A DNA stretch of 64,000 nucleotides. It comes from Epiperipatus broadwayi (taxonomy: Eukaryota > Onychophora > Udeonychophora > Euonychophora > Peripatidae). Of this stretch, positions 23,423-33,439 are shown piece after piece. The notes below the pieces were generated by a model. That model ran no database searches and was not told the DNA's origin. It worked only from the letters and a program-made list of their open reading frames with translations. The position numbers were made by a program, and so were the translations under genes. The stretch is taken from contig JAQFVV010012546.1 in NCBI GenBank assembly GCA_028023455.1, positions 2,222,081-2,286,080 on the forward strand. Direction: 5' to 3'. The number at the start of each line of letters is the position of its first letter. Position 1 is the first letter of the stretch.

Positions 23423-23524
23423 CAGCCGAGAGGTCATCGCAATCGCCTTGAAAGCAAGTAGTTGGTTGCAGACGGTTGTGGGTTCGCGTCCCGGCCGATG
23501 CTATGAGATATATAAAAAAAAAAA
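23423..23524 (+). mobile_element. Short tRNA-SINE S2, copy 3
   Basis: CAGCCGAGAGGTCATCGC forms the A-box half, GCCTTGAAAGC the anticodon-like arm, and GTGGGTTCGCGTCCCGGCC the B-box arm. The tail is CTATGAGATAT plus A tail. AACTTGT is duplicated on both sides (23416-23422, 23525-23531). It is the same subfamily as copy 2, about 0.6 kb away in opposite orientation. A real tRNA-Ser is excluded by the missing acceptor-stem pairing and the A tail. Confidence 0.85.
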
Positions 23525-23734
23525 AACTTGTATTTTAAAAGTCTGAATTAAAAACATACTTTTTTTTTTTTTTGACTAATAGGCTTGAAATCAAAATACA
23601 AACTTTATATTGTGAAAAATAGTTATTCATTTTTCATTTTATATTTTAAAAAACATTTTTCTTTGAATAATCTCATATAATGTATACGTTATGGCAAATT
23701 TACTCAATCTGAAGTAAATAAATGAGATGTGATG

Positions 23735-23830
23735 TGGTCATGTGTATCGGTTGTATGGGATGGAGTGTATTTCTAAAGAGAGATTGAAAGCCTGGGTTCA
23801 AATCACCTGTATTTACATGTAAACACTGTA
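23735..23830 (+). repeat. R1 3' fragment, copy 3
   Basis: GTCATGTGTATCGG, GATTGAAAGCCTGGGTTCAA and ATCACC correspond to the R1 3' block. GGTTCAAATC is the best B-box-like match in the family. Confidence 0.5.
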
Positions 23831-23834
23831 CATG

Positions 23835-24720
23835 TATTTAAATATTAAACATATTGTCTGTAATTACAATAATACATATGTTTGAATTTATAAAAATCTT
23901 ATGATTTAATAATAAATCGTAAAATATAAGATAGTACATTATAATACAAGGACCCTATAGCTCTAATTTTCACAACACATTTTCAGATATCCAAAATTTA
24001 AAAGAATAATTAATAAAAATAGTTTCCTCTATTTTATTTTTTTTTAATTTTATAAATTCATACATAATCTATATTTACAGCTATACATATATTTGTGTAA
24101 AAAAAAGTTATATACAATTCACTAGTGATTATGAATTTCATATTTGCACTGAGATTTGGAATCAAAGTCATTGATATGCAGGGATTATATTAAAACAAAT
24201 ACAGTTTACCCTTTGAAATAAAAAAAAATATTATTACTGATTAATAATAATTATAATCAATTTTAGCATTTTTGATAACTTTTCCCCTACTATTTAATGT
24301 TGAAATATATTCCACAACCACATTAATAAAAATAATTTATATAATTGAAATCAAATAATTATATTTAAATGGATAGAGGTTTCAAACTTTGATGATGTGG
24401 GAAAATTTTTTAGACCTTTACTAAAGAATACTGGCCTTTTGTAAATAGAATAATCATTTACTAAACATTAATAAAATCATGTGTAGATATATAACATAAA
24501 CAGTTTGAATAAAACGTTTATTCATTTTTATCATATATATCATTTTTCTACATTTGTAAAGTGTCTTTTGGTCCTGGTGCCAGTATCATAGAAACATATG
24601 TTATTTTCTTATGGATCCGTCATTTTTTTAAACTTTAATATTATATGAATCAATAATAAATCAAAATATTTCCCCACATGAATAGTTTTTTTTTTAGAAT
24701 ATAAATGACTCCGGAATAAA
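23835..24720. other. AT-rich sequence, no gene seen
   Basis: No recognisable gene or repeat. A TA tract at 24727-24740 borders the next element. Confidence 0.5.
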
Positions 24721-24740
24721 ATTGTAATATATATATATAT

Positions 24741-25034
24741 GAAAAACAAAAAACACAAGTTAAAAACTTGCATACGCTTGTATTTATGACTATAGATGGC
24801 GTTATACCAAAAACACCTTCAAGCGTTTGTTTACATAAACGTCAGAGCGAGTATTTCACTATCTCTAACTTAATTTCCACCTTCATATCGAGTATTTCAC
24901 TATCTCTAACTTAATTTCCACCTTCATATCATGATATGGAGGTGGAAATTAAGTTAGAGATAGTGAAATACTCGCTCTGACGTTTAGGTAAACAAATGCT
25001 TGAAGGTGTTTTTGGTATAACGCCATCTATAGTC
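24741..25034. mobile_element. Foldback family E, copy 1
   Basis: Left arm TATAGATGGCGTTATACC, AAAAACACCTTCAAGCGTTT and ACGTCAGAGCGAGTATTTCA is inverted in the right arm, with the axis at about 24932 (ATCATGAT). A 41-bp left-arm block (starting GAGTATTTCACTATCTC) is duplicated in tandem at 24849-24930. The left end runs about 45 bp further outward (GAAAAACAAAAAAC, GTTAAAAACTTG) than the right, which stops at AGTCATATATA. (TA)n borders both sides. Confidence 0.85.
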
Positions 25035-25526
25035 ATATATATATATATATATATATATATAAACACTGAGTTGTGCTACTGTATGGAGAGTTTAGCCTCT
25101 GTATAAGCAGCTTGTGTAAGTATAAAGAGTGATGAGCATGTCATGTTTATTGGGGTAACTATATTATTATTTTTTAAAATTTTGTTTATGCTATAGATTT
25201 AAGTTATATAGGCATATTACACATATCAGGAAATGTTTATTATTACATGCTTTGACAAAGATACCCTCTATTGAAAGACTGGATTAGCAAAGTAATAAAT
25301 ATTGTATTAGATGAAAATTTATTACCATAATGCTTGATAATTATTTACATACTCTTGTAGAATATATATTAATAATTCAAACAAATATATTTAACACAGT
25401 ATTCAAAATTAAATAATATATTCTTTACTAGTGTAGAATTTCTTTTTTCTCTTCAAATAATATAAATGATATGATAAATAACTCCAAACCAAAATTTCTA
25501 AGTTTGAATTAAGTTCTGTTATATAT

Positions 25527-25854
25527 ATGTTGGAATGTGATTGTGGAATAAAATATATAGGGGAATCCAAATGTACATTACAAAAACGATATAATGATCA
25601 TAAGACATTATATAAACGTGTACAGAAAGAAAATATATCTTCAGTAAATATGAATACTCCATCAATTATATTTGATCATAATAAAACATGTAATTATGGT
25701 TTTAAATTTAATAATAGATATAAAAAATATTCAAATTGAAAGGTGTAGTGAAAAACGTAAAATTAAAGAGGCAATGATGAGATCTAGGAATAGAGGTGAT
25801 TTAATGAATAAACAATCGGCTAATATAAAGACAACAGAATTGTGGGAAATTTGA
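25527..25854 (+). pseudogene. Penelope-like GIY-YIG endonuclease fragment, frameshifted
   Basis: CDCGIKYIGESKCTLQKRYN then DHKTLYKR gives the C-x-C, Y-I-G-E and R-x-x-x-H features of the GIY-YIG fold, with the canonical YIGE. PSIIFDHNKTCNYGF continues the domain. Near 25730 the frame breaks; the next frame resumes with KRKIKEAMMRSRNRGDLMNK and QSANIKTTELWEI before a stop, which is the PLE C-terminal block. One frameshift therefore splits an otherwise almost complete nuclease domain. The reverse transcriptase is missing. The assignment to PLE rests on the GIY-YIG plus KxKEA combination and on the tail structure. Confidence 0.85.
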
Positions 25855-25909
25855 ATAGAGTGAATGATGGGTAATGCAAGTTTTTATATTTTGTATGTTT
25901 GTATTAACA

Positions 25910-25951
25910 GTTGATAAAGATTGTCAGTGAAACAATTGAAAGTACTTCTGG
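25910..25951 (+). ncRNA. Hammerhead-like motif in PLE tail
   Basis: TTGATAAAG, stem ATTGT / ACAAT, then TGAAAGTACTTCTGG. This is CUGAUGA-stem II-GAAA with only a few core changes, placed about 55 bp after the PLE stop codon. Confidence 0.45.
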
Positions 25952-26089
25952 TAAAAAAAATATATTATTTAATTTTGAATACTGTATTAAATATATTTGT
26001 TTGAATTATTATTATATAATTTAAAAATACAGACATTTAATGGTTGTAGTTATATATATATATATATATCAAAGTGATAAATTGAAAAA

Positions 26090-26590
26090 TATTGAGATAT
26101 TTGCCAAGGAATTGCTTGATGTTGGTTATAAAATGGAACAAATAAACAATACTTTAAGTCAATTTAAAAAAAAATTATTATAATTTAAAAGAAATGAAGA
26201 TTAATAATAAAAAATGGATATCTATTCCATTTATTTCAAATCCACAAGTAAAATTTTTTAAGGATTTATATAAGAATTTGTATGCTATCATATATAGGTG
26301 AATCTAGGTGCAGCATTGAGAAAAGATTGAAGGAACACGAATTGTTATATAAGCGTGTAAAAAATAAAAATAATGGTGATTTAATATCTTCTTCAGTTTT
26401 CTTCGATCATGAAAAACATGTAAATATAAATTTAAATTTAATTTTGAAAATGTTAAAATTCTTCACGAAGAGAGAAACCATAGTAAAAGAAAAATTAAAG
26501 AGGCAATTTTTATAAATAGGAATAAATGCATTTAATAAATCGACAAGCTTCTAACATTAAAATACGAGATTCGTGGAATTTGAATTGATG
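26090..26590 (+). pseudogene. Penelope-like element fragment: RT-nuclease linker and GIY-YIG, degraded
   Basis: IEIFAKELLDVGYKMEQINN near 26090 and KKWISIPFISNPQVKFFKDL near 26206-26265 resemble the region after the PLE reverse transcriptase thumb, whose usual form is an IPYI-type linker. SYIGESRCSIEKRLKEHELL then gives the YIGE and R-L-x-E-H nuclease motifs, followed by SSSVFFDHEKHVN. The frame then shifts to KRKIKEAIFINR and again to ASNIKIRDSWNLN. Several stops and at least three frame changes show a long-dead copy. The VYKIPC segment expected between linker and YIGE is missing. Confidence 0.75.
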
Positions 26591-26628
26591 ACGTTTGCTT
26601 CCGCTTTTAGTTTTTGAATTTAATGGCA

Positions 26629-26669
26629 GTTGAGGCAGGTTAGAAAGTAACCGAAAGTACTTCTGCGGA
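26629..26669 (+). ncRNA. Hammerhead-like motif in PLE tail
   Basis: TTGAGGCA, stem GGTTA / TAACC with loop GAAAG, then GAAAGTACTTCTG. It shares the 14 bases after the stem with the tail at 25.91 kb although the stems differ, so the pairing is maintained while the sequence changed. Confidence 0.5.
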
Positions 26670-27231
26670 TTTAAAGTTTGTTTGTAATTGTTTGTAAACC
26701 GTTAAAAATATTATTTCAATTATAATTACAATATTGTTTTTAATTAATGGATATTTTATTTATTTTATATATATATATATATATATGTTAAAAAGTTATG
26801 TACACCTGTAGTTCAGTAAAACAATGCATATTCTATTCTAATTAATGTTTATTGCAAAATGAGCTATTATGCACTATATATTGCGTATGTGACATAGGCT
26901 TGGAACAAAATATGTTTATTGTGGTTTCATTGCAAATAATTTCTATGATATTAAATTATATTATTTAATTTATATATATATGCATATTTTTCAGATAATA
27001 AGTATATATTCATTAAATTTTTATTATTCATATTTTTAATTAGGTTCTAATATTATTAATTTTATATATCTGACATTTATTTTCTCTGGTTGTTTAAAAC
27101 ATGATGGATTGAAATTCACTGCATATTACATAAGATGGCAGGAAAAGAATATGTATTTTTTCCATCTATTCAAATGATTGGTTGTTTTATATTATCAGTA
27201 GACTCTTTTGTTGCATTTACATAAGTATATA

Positions 27232-27459
27232 TAAGTAATATTTACTAAGGCTGTAACCTCAAGAATATGCACGTAAAAATGCGATAGTAGGGACCTCTAC
27301 AGGTCTTAATTACAAGCTTACATTTTGGAAGAAACCTATTTATATATAAAGTAGGTTGAAGTAAAGAAGGTTCTCCTCTTTTCTTCCAACCCTGTAGAGG
27401 TATCTACTATCACATTTTTACATGCATATTCTTGAGGTTACAACCTTAGTAAATATTAT
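27232..27459. mobile_element. Foldback MITE family C, copy 2
   Basis: Arms of about 80-90 bp: AATATTTACTAAGGCTGTAA / TTACAACCTTAGTAAATATT at the ends, then CCTCAAGAATATGCACGTAA / TTACATGCATATTCTTGAGG, then GGGACCTCTACAGG / CCTGTAGAGGTATC. A TATATAAAGTAGGTTGAAG-like core lies between. Related to 10817-11132. No coding capacity. Confidence 0.85.
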
Positions 27460-27464
27460 GTACA

Positions 27465-28050
27465 TAATCAATGTGCAGTCAATGTGCATTTAAATAAATT
27501 TATAATGATAAGTATATCAACAAATATATTTGGGCAAATGATATGCGGAATGTTATTTTTGATTTAAAATACACATCTCCAACACTTTCTTGTAAAAACA
27601 ATTCTTTTTTTTTTTTTGCTGTTTATTGTTATTTTTGTATTGGCTATTTATTTACTTCTTTGATCCATTTTATTATGTAAATATAATAAAACTATTGTGA
27701 AGTATGCTGCAAAAGTTCATTTTTCACTATCATTATCTAATTAAATTATTTTATGTTAAATAACAAATAATAATCTTACTAATCAAAAACATTTCCTTTA
27801 TTCTTTCTTGATATTTAATGTGTTCATTAAATAAAAATTAATGTATTCAATAGCTTTAATAAAAGAGAAAAAAAATATTAATAGTACTATATAAATTTTT
27901 ATGTTGACTGAATATCTATTTTTAAAAAGTGATAATATTGCTTTATACTACAATTAAAATTTAAAAAAGATACTATTTATTACATTGTTTACTGAAATAT
28001 AAATTAAAATATGATAGAACATTTATTTAAAAGATTCATTCTACTTATAA
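27465..28050. other. AT-rich sequence, no gene seen
   Basis: Poly-T and A+T-rich sequence only. Confidence 0.5.
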
Positions 28051-28051
28051 T

Positions 28052-28374
28052 AGAGGTTCCCATCCTGGGATAAACATATTGTTAGGGAGTGAGGGAAGCT
28101 TGTCCAGAAAGTATAGTGCTTAGCAGATAAACAAGTATATTATGCTATTAGTTATGTTATTAACATTTCTGGGCTATTTTATATTAGTATTGTCTGGTAA
28201 CACCAGTAATATTTCAAGTCTTTTTCATACATGAACATAATGAAGTTGCATAGTATTTTTTCTTACTACCAAGTCAAATAACTCAAAATGTGCAATTAAA
28301 ATACAAGATAGTTGTGAAATTGTAAGATCTGCATTCCCTCAAGGACCAATAAGTTTGAAAATCCTGATCTACAG
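28052..28374. mobile_element. Possible hAT-like MITE
   Basis: The left end AGAGGTTCCCATCCTGGG resembles the CAGNGGTTCYCAACCTGGG termini common in hAT transposons. The right end, reverse-complemented, reads CAGGATTTTCAAACTTATTG and then GTCCTTGAGGGAATGC, which aligns loosely with the left subterminal sequence (ATATTGTTAGGGAGTGAGGG). An 8-bp target duplication is not clear (only TCTAC shared). No transposase. Confidence 0.3.
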
Positions 28375-28379
28375 GAACT

Positions 28380-29215
28380 GAAAGTAAAAAAGTTAAAGAA
28401 AAAATAAACCTTTTACAAAATACTTTCAACACCTAGATCAGGATTGTTTTTAGCACTGAAAAAAAAACCTATTTGTCCTAGATCCTATGCTAAGAATCTT
28501 CCATATTTTGTAAAAATGAAACAAATTAAATATATACATCATGGAATCAAATTATAAACTATTTTTAATTATATTACTTTTATGGGAGAATTTTATTAGA
28601 AACTGAATACGTAGAATTGTCTAAAATGCTATATAAAAATTGTTTTCCAAAGATTTTGAAAATGTGTGCATTTTTTATAATTATATAATTATAGTTTGCT
28701 TGCTTACAGAGAAATAAATCTATATCTATAATTACAAATTTCATATTTTAAAGCCATTTAACACTTACATTTATTAATAAATTTGAATATTAAATATTTA
28801 CATGCATAAAATAAATTATTTTGTTTGTTTTTCTAGTTAAAATAAAAAATAAAATTTATTTTAAACTGTTTATGATTCGCAAAAAATTGTCTAATTTGAC
28901 ATTACCATATATTGAACATAAACAAAGTGAAACTTTAAATTATGATGATATAATTAATGATTTTGCCGAATAAATGGCAAGAAAAATAATTTTAATGAAA
29001 TAATTGCACTTCGATGTAAATTTTAAGATAATTATGAGTTTTTATTTTACTTTATAAATGTATTTGAATAGATTTCCTCCAAGTCTTTAAATGATGCTTG
29101 AAATAGAGAAGCGAAATTTTTAATTTTCAATTAGATGTTGCTAAATTTTACCTCGTGCTCCTCAAACTCTATATAAGTAACTACCTCTTATACCCAATCT
29201 GACAATGAAAACTAC
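28380..29215. other. AT-rich sequence, no gene seen
   Basis: No recognisable coding signal. A TA tract at 29218-29234 precedes the RTE fragment. Confidence 0.5.
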
Positions 29216-29284
29216 ATTATATATATATATATATCATTTTAAATATTTGAAAAATATGTAAAATTATTTTAAACACTTGAAACA

Positions 29285-29833
29285 TAATGGATGAAATTAA
29301 TCATAGAATTAAACTTGGTTGGAGTGCTTTTGGTAGAAATAACTTAATACTAAAAGGAAATATGCCTAATGTTTGAAAAAGGAACGTTTTTAATAAATGT
29401 GTTTTGCCAGTTCTTACTTATTGATCTGAGATTTGGGCACTTAATAGAAGAGCAATAAAGAGACTTCAGACCACACAAAAAAGTATGGAACGATGCATGT
29501 TGGGAGTAACAAAAGAGATCGAAACCATAATGTATGTGTAAGAGAACAAACAGGTGTTACTGACCTCATTGAAAAAAATTAAAAGACTGAAGTGGAGTTA
29601 GGCTGGACATATTGTTAGAAGAAATGATAATAGATCGACAATTGCAATTTTAAACTGGATTCCAAAAAAAATTGTAAAAGACACAGAAAGAGACCACAGG
29701 TGAGATTGATGGATGAAATAAGAAAGTGTGCAGGGGTGATGTGGAGAAGAGAAGCTAAAGATAGGAAAAGATGGATTGAACTTGGAGAGACCTTCATCCT
29801 GCAGTGGATTAATAATGTTTGATGATGATGATA
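29285..29833 (+). pseudogene. RTE-like LINE 3' fragment, copy 1
   Basis: Nucleotide-level match to the better copy at 51.9-52.39 kb: ATTAATCATAGAATTAAACT, GGAGTGCTTTTGGTAGAAAT, ACTTCAGACCACACAAAAA, through TTCATCCTGCAGTGGATTAA and a GATGATGATGAT tail. Translated pieces include INHRIKLGWSAFGRNN, ALNRRAIKRLQTTQKSMER (allowing for frame breaks) and WAGHIVRRNDN. These lie downstream of the RT catalytic core in RTE-type LINEs. Stops (for example in GNMPNV*) and frameshifts abound. It retains a segment missing from the 51-kb copy (encoding LIEKI and KRLKW before the WAGH block). Confidence 0.8.
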
Positions 29834-29839
29834 TTGAAA

Positions 29840-30955
29840 CTAATCTCTTTGCTTTTAGATTAAGCCATCTTGCTATACATATTGCAACTTCATATTTACA
29901 ATATACAGTATATATAATAAAATTAATAATTACTTAATTCAGTGATAAGATTTGATATCTAAAACCTAATATATATATATATACATAGACTATTCCTACG
30001 GATATTTTTTCCTCATTTAAATTTATAAAGACAATATTTTAAAATAATTTTAGCTATAAGTGTGTACTTTCTTCACTATAAATCAAATTGTGTATGGAAG
30101 TGTGCATTTATATTTTCAATCTTGATACTTACAGAAGTAGAAAATTCAACAAATCATATTAATAAAAGTGAAATTCAAATCCACATCAGCTACAAGCATA
30201 GCCTCTTTTATTAGGGTAATAATTATTATCGTTAGTTAGATTTGCCATCTTTATAAAAAATAAATGTTGCAAATATAAATGATGGTTTTTACATTTACTA
30301 GACTGTCAAACAGAATTGTTGCAATAATATTAACAGAATATGGAATTGTTGTCGCTTCCAGTTTACATATGTGTGTGTGTGTGTGTTTATACACTGATTG
30401 TTATCATTATTAAAATAAGTGATCTCAATTTTTACAATTTGTTTTTAATGAACATTTGTACAAGCTATTTTACTCTAAAGATTTTTCAATTCTTTTTGAC
30501 AGAATTCCAATATCAAATCGATATTTTTTTTAGATTTTTTTTTTTAAAAAAATACTCATTAAATGAGATTTATATTAAATGTCAGGACTAATTTGCAGTT
30601 TATAAGATTTTTTTTTTTTTTTTTGTAGCATCAAAAATATGGACTGGATTTGCTTTCATTCACTTTTGCTAATTAAAAAAAATGTGATATTTTAACCATT
30701 TACACAAACGCTTTTAATTATAATATCTCTACTGAAGTCTATCGTTAGAATAAGATTGAAACACAAGAATATTTGTAAAAAAAAAAAAAAAAAGTGTTAA
30801 ATTACGCAAAAATAATAAAAATAAATTATATAGTTTAAATATAAGTATTTTGAATTTATAAAGATTATTCTGCTTAAATTCTTTGATCTGGAATTGTTGA
30901 AGTGCTTTAGCTATGATGGTTTATCTTTCAAAAGGAAAATCTATTCACAAACCAT
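29840..30955. other. AT-rich sequence with a (GT)n tract
   Basis: A short (GT)n lies at 30370-30386 and long poly-T and poly-A runs occur at 30608-30626 and 30777-30793. No gene is recognised. Confidence 0.55.
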
Positions 30956-30959
30956 AAGA

Positions 30960-32036
30960 GTCATTTACAAAAAAAGGACATTTACCTATCAATCTCAATG
31001 GAGACCAGTTAACAAAATCGGAGGTTAGGCTTGTATATATAGAAAAAACAATTAATTTCATATTAAGACATTAGTTATCACCAGAAATTGAAGACATATA
31101 ACGTCCCATTCCAGAAATCATAGTTGTGGCCCATTTAAATAAAATAAATTATTATACGATTACTTGCATAAAAGATTGTTGATTACTTGCATAAAAGATC
31201 ATGTCGTGTGCAGGTTGAGGTAACAGTTTCATTCAATTGGTCAGACTAATATCTTTTAATTTATATTTTAGTTGATTGAGAATTCATATTAGAATTATTA
31301 GTCCTTTAGTCTTTATTATATCCTACTTGCTATTGTTTCTTTTTGTATAAGATTGAAAAAAAAAAGGTGAAATTAAGAGTTTTACAAAATAAGCCCACAA
31401 TCACAACCCAATTTAAACAGAAATATGGTATTTTTATTTACTGTTCTTTTGTTAATTTTTCCATAATTAAGTAAAAACTTTTAAAAGGAAAATCAAAATT
31501 TAGCATTACAGTGAAATTCCCTATGAATATGAAAGTTGGATCTAAAACAATTGATAAGAAAAAAATTAATACATTAAAATATGGAAATTAAAAATTTGTC
31601 AATTATACCATGAATACAAAGAAAATAAGGACATCAATATTTGATCAGGTTAGATTGAATTTAAAACATAAATTATTATCATTAAATTGCTTTCTTCATA
31701 AAAATAGTATTACAATATACAATCTATTACAGGTATATAAATATGATGATTACTGGAAGAGTATAGATTAAGTTTAATGGATAAAAAAAAAAGGAATACA
31801 GTTTTAAAAAATATTATGACTAAAACATTTGAACCAATTGAGAATAAGAAAATATATAATGTATTAAAAGATTTAGGATAAAAATAGAATGCACATTATT
31901 ATTTGGCCCAAAAATATGAAAATTATTAGTAAAAGGAGAGAAAAAAGATATGTCTTTGAAATGTATATGCATTTTATGTAGAAATATCAAGAAGTATATT
32001 GAACATGTACTTCTGGAATGTAATATATTGAATTAA
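30960..32036 (+). pseudogene. Degraded LINE remnant ending in a zinc knuckle
   Basis: The clearest part is 31950-32036: MSLKCICILCRNIKKYIEHV then LLEC and a stop shortly after. C-I-L-C, eight residues, H, four residues, C is the same C-X2-C-X8-H-X4-C knuckle as at 2.6-2.9 kb. Upstream, weak similarity to RT-C-terminal sequence can be read piecewise (INLNGDQLT near 30990, YEYESW near 31520), but stops interrupt every frame. A perfect 23-bp tandem duplication (GATTACTTGCATAAAAGAT) sits at 31158-31203. LINE origin of the last 90 bp is moderately supported; the extent upstream is inferred. Confidence 0.5.
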
Positions 32037-32090
32037 AAACTAACTGTGATAAAACACAGTTGCTGAAGCTTTAAACATAAAATTACAAAT

Positions 32091-32140
32091 ATAAAGCTGA
32101 GCACTTTCAGGGGACTTAAGCCTCCATAATCATAGCTCAA
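32091..32140 (-). ncRNA. PLE tail hairpin with TGAAAGTGCT box
   Basis: The minus strand reads GATTATGGAGGCTTAAGTCC then CCTGAAAGTGCTCAG. The inverted arm at 32547-32595 carries the same element with CCCCAAAAGTGCTCAG. The same boxes lie behind the PLE fragment at 13.4 kb. Confidence 0.4.
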
Positions 32141-32213
32141 AACAAAATAAATACAAAATATAAACACTTATTCACAAGCAAAATGCGTACTTCAAATAAA
32201 ATGTAAACTAAAT

Positions 32214-32438
32214 CTAAATAAATAAATAAAATACAATATAAATATTATAAAGTCCATATTTTAAAAATATTAAAACAGAATTTTTTCTACTAATAGCATT
32301 GGGATTACCAGCTATAAAACAAGCTTCTTTAATCGTATGCTTTACATCATTCTTCTCTGTACACACTAATTTTGTCTCCACTGGTTGACATAAGTGTTCA
32401 GCCTTATTTGCATGTTCCACAAACACTGAATTACCCAA
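32214..32438 (-). pseudogene. PLE GIY-YIG C-terminal fragment
   Basis: NSVFVEHANKAEHL, then LVCTEKNDVKHTIKEACFI and GNPNAISRKNS, aligns residue by residue with the fragment at 13464-13796 (SSVFADHQQELNH, ILCMERNNIKRKVKKACFI, NAKSINRRD). This is the C-terminal half of the PLE nuclease. The YIG motif and everything upstream are absent, replaced by the inverted tail copy. The last ~14 codons after the conserved block run into low-complexity tail sequence. Family call is good, function none. Confidence 0.8.
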
Positions 32439-32816
32439 AGATTATTTATATTGTATTTTATTTATTTATTTAGATTTAGTTTACATTTTATTTGAGGTAC
32501 GCATTTTGCTTGTGAGTAAGTGTTTATATTTTGTATTTATTTTGTTTTGAGCTATGATTATGGAGGCTTAAGTCCCCCAAAAGTGCTCAGCTTTATATTT
32601 GTAATTTTATGTTTAAAGTTTCAGCAACTATGTTTTATCATAGCTAGTTTTTAATTTATTGATTTTTTTTTGAAGTATATACATACATTTTTTTTGGTTG
32701 TCATCTGATCCTTTGTGTCAGCCGCTAGAGGCGCTATTTTTAGCTAAATTTCTAGAAATATGCCATTTTTGCGGCCACACCCAAGCCTTTCAGCATTTTT
32801 TCTAAAATAAATCCTA

Positions 32817-32945
32817 GAAAGATTGTTAACTTGGAGTTAAGTCTATCTTCTATGCTAAAAGATAGACTGTTAACTCGGAGTGAAGTCTTCTTTCTATGAT
32901 AAAATCTAGAAAGAGTGTTAACTCAGCTTAGCAGCTAACAGTGTG
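32817..32945. repeat. Three degenerate ~50-bp tandem repeats near the left TIR
   Basis: Units share CTAGAAAGAKTGTTAACT, GAGTTAAGTCTATCTTCTAT and ATGMTAAAA (for example GACTGTTAACTCGGAGTGAA in the second unit). Confidence 0.7.
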
Positions 32946-33439
32946 GCTTTTTCCGATGCTAAAAGCAGAGGAAAATGCCATAGCTGTTTGTGTCATGCAC
33001 TATATCATAATGCTGCATTATGTATTTTATGTAACAATATTGTACGAGGGTGTGTTAATTTGATCGTGTCAAAATTACTTAAATTTTCATTGGTGCCTTT
33101 TTTTTAAGAGGAATTGATGTACTGTTACAATTTATTAATTTTAACAGTATCGTGATTGTTCCTCATAAATTTGTATTCTTCCTAAATTTTTGATTAGGGT
33201 GGGGTAGCGTAAAATTTTAAAAATCACGCTTTGAATCATGTTTTAGCGAGAAATTTTCCGAGACAAAAAGTATGGCTAATTCCCACAACAGAAAACTTGA
33301 AAAGATGGGAATTGCCAGACATGGAAGCTAACACTGGAATATTTCTACAGCGGAAAAAAAGAAAAAACATTGGATTGTACAGCAAATATATGCAGATTTG
33401 AGGTCCAAAAACATCTGCCGATGGAAATGTTCACTTCAT

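Larger units (their letters stand above)
25371..26011 (+). mobile_element. PLE copy with an inverted duplicate of its 3' end upstream
   Basis: The extreme 3' end (about 25957-26011, TTTAATTTTGAATACTGT) recurs inverted at 25371-25428 (ACAGTATTCAAAATTAAA). Between them lies a 5'-truncated GIY-YIG coding piece. The tail is thus duplicated in inverse orientation ahead of the truncated body, as also seen at 32.0-32.66 kb. Confidence 0.8.
32035..32660. mobile_element. PLE inverted repeat 3
   Basis: Arms 32035-32240 and about 32440-32660 are inverted copies (TAAAGCTGAGCACTTTCAGG / CCAAAAGTGCTCAGCTTTAT; CAAGCAAAATGCGTACTTC / GAGGTACGCATTTTGCTTG). The left arm is the 3' untranslated region of the minus-strand PLE fragment between them. 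The right arm is an extra inverted copy of that tail. Same arrangement as 25.37-26.01 kb. Confidence 0.85.

Noticed and set aside
23423-23524. Functional tRNA-Ser gene (anticodon-loop CTTGAAA)
   Set aside because: The acceptor stem does not pair, an A tail and target duplication are present, and other copies vary in the anticodon loop. It is a SINE.
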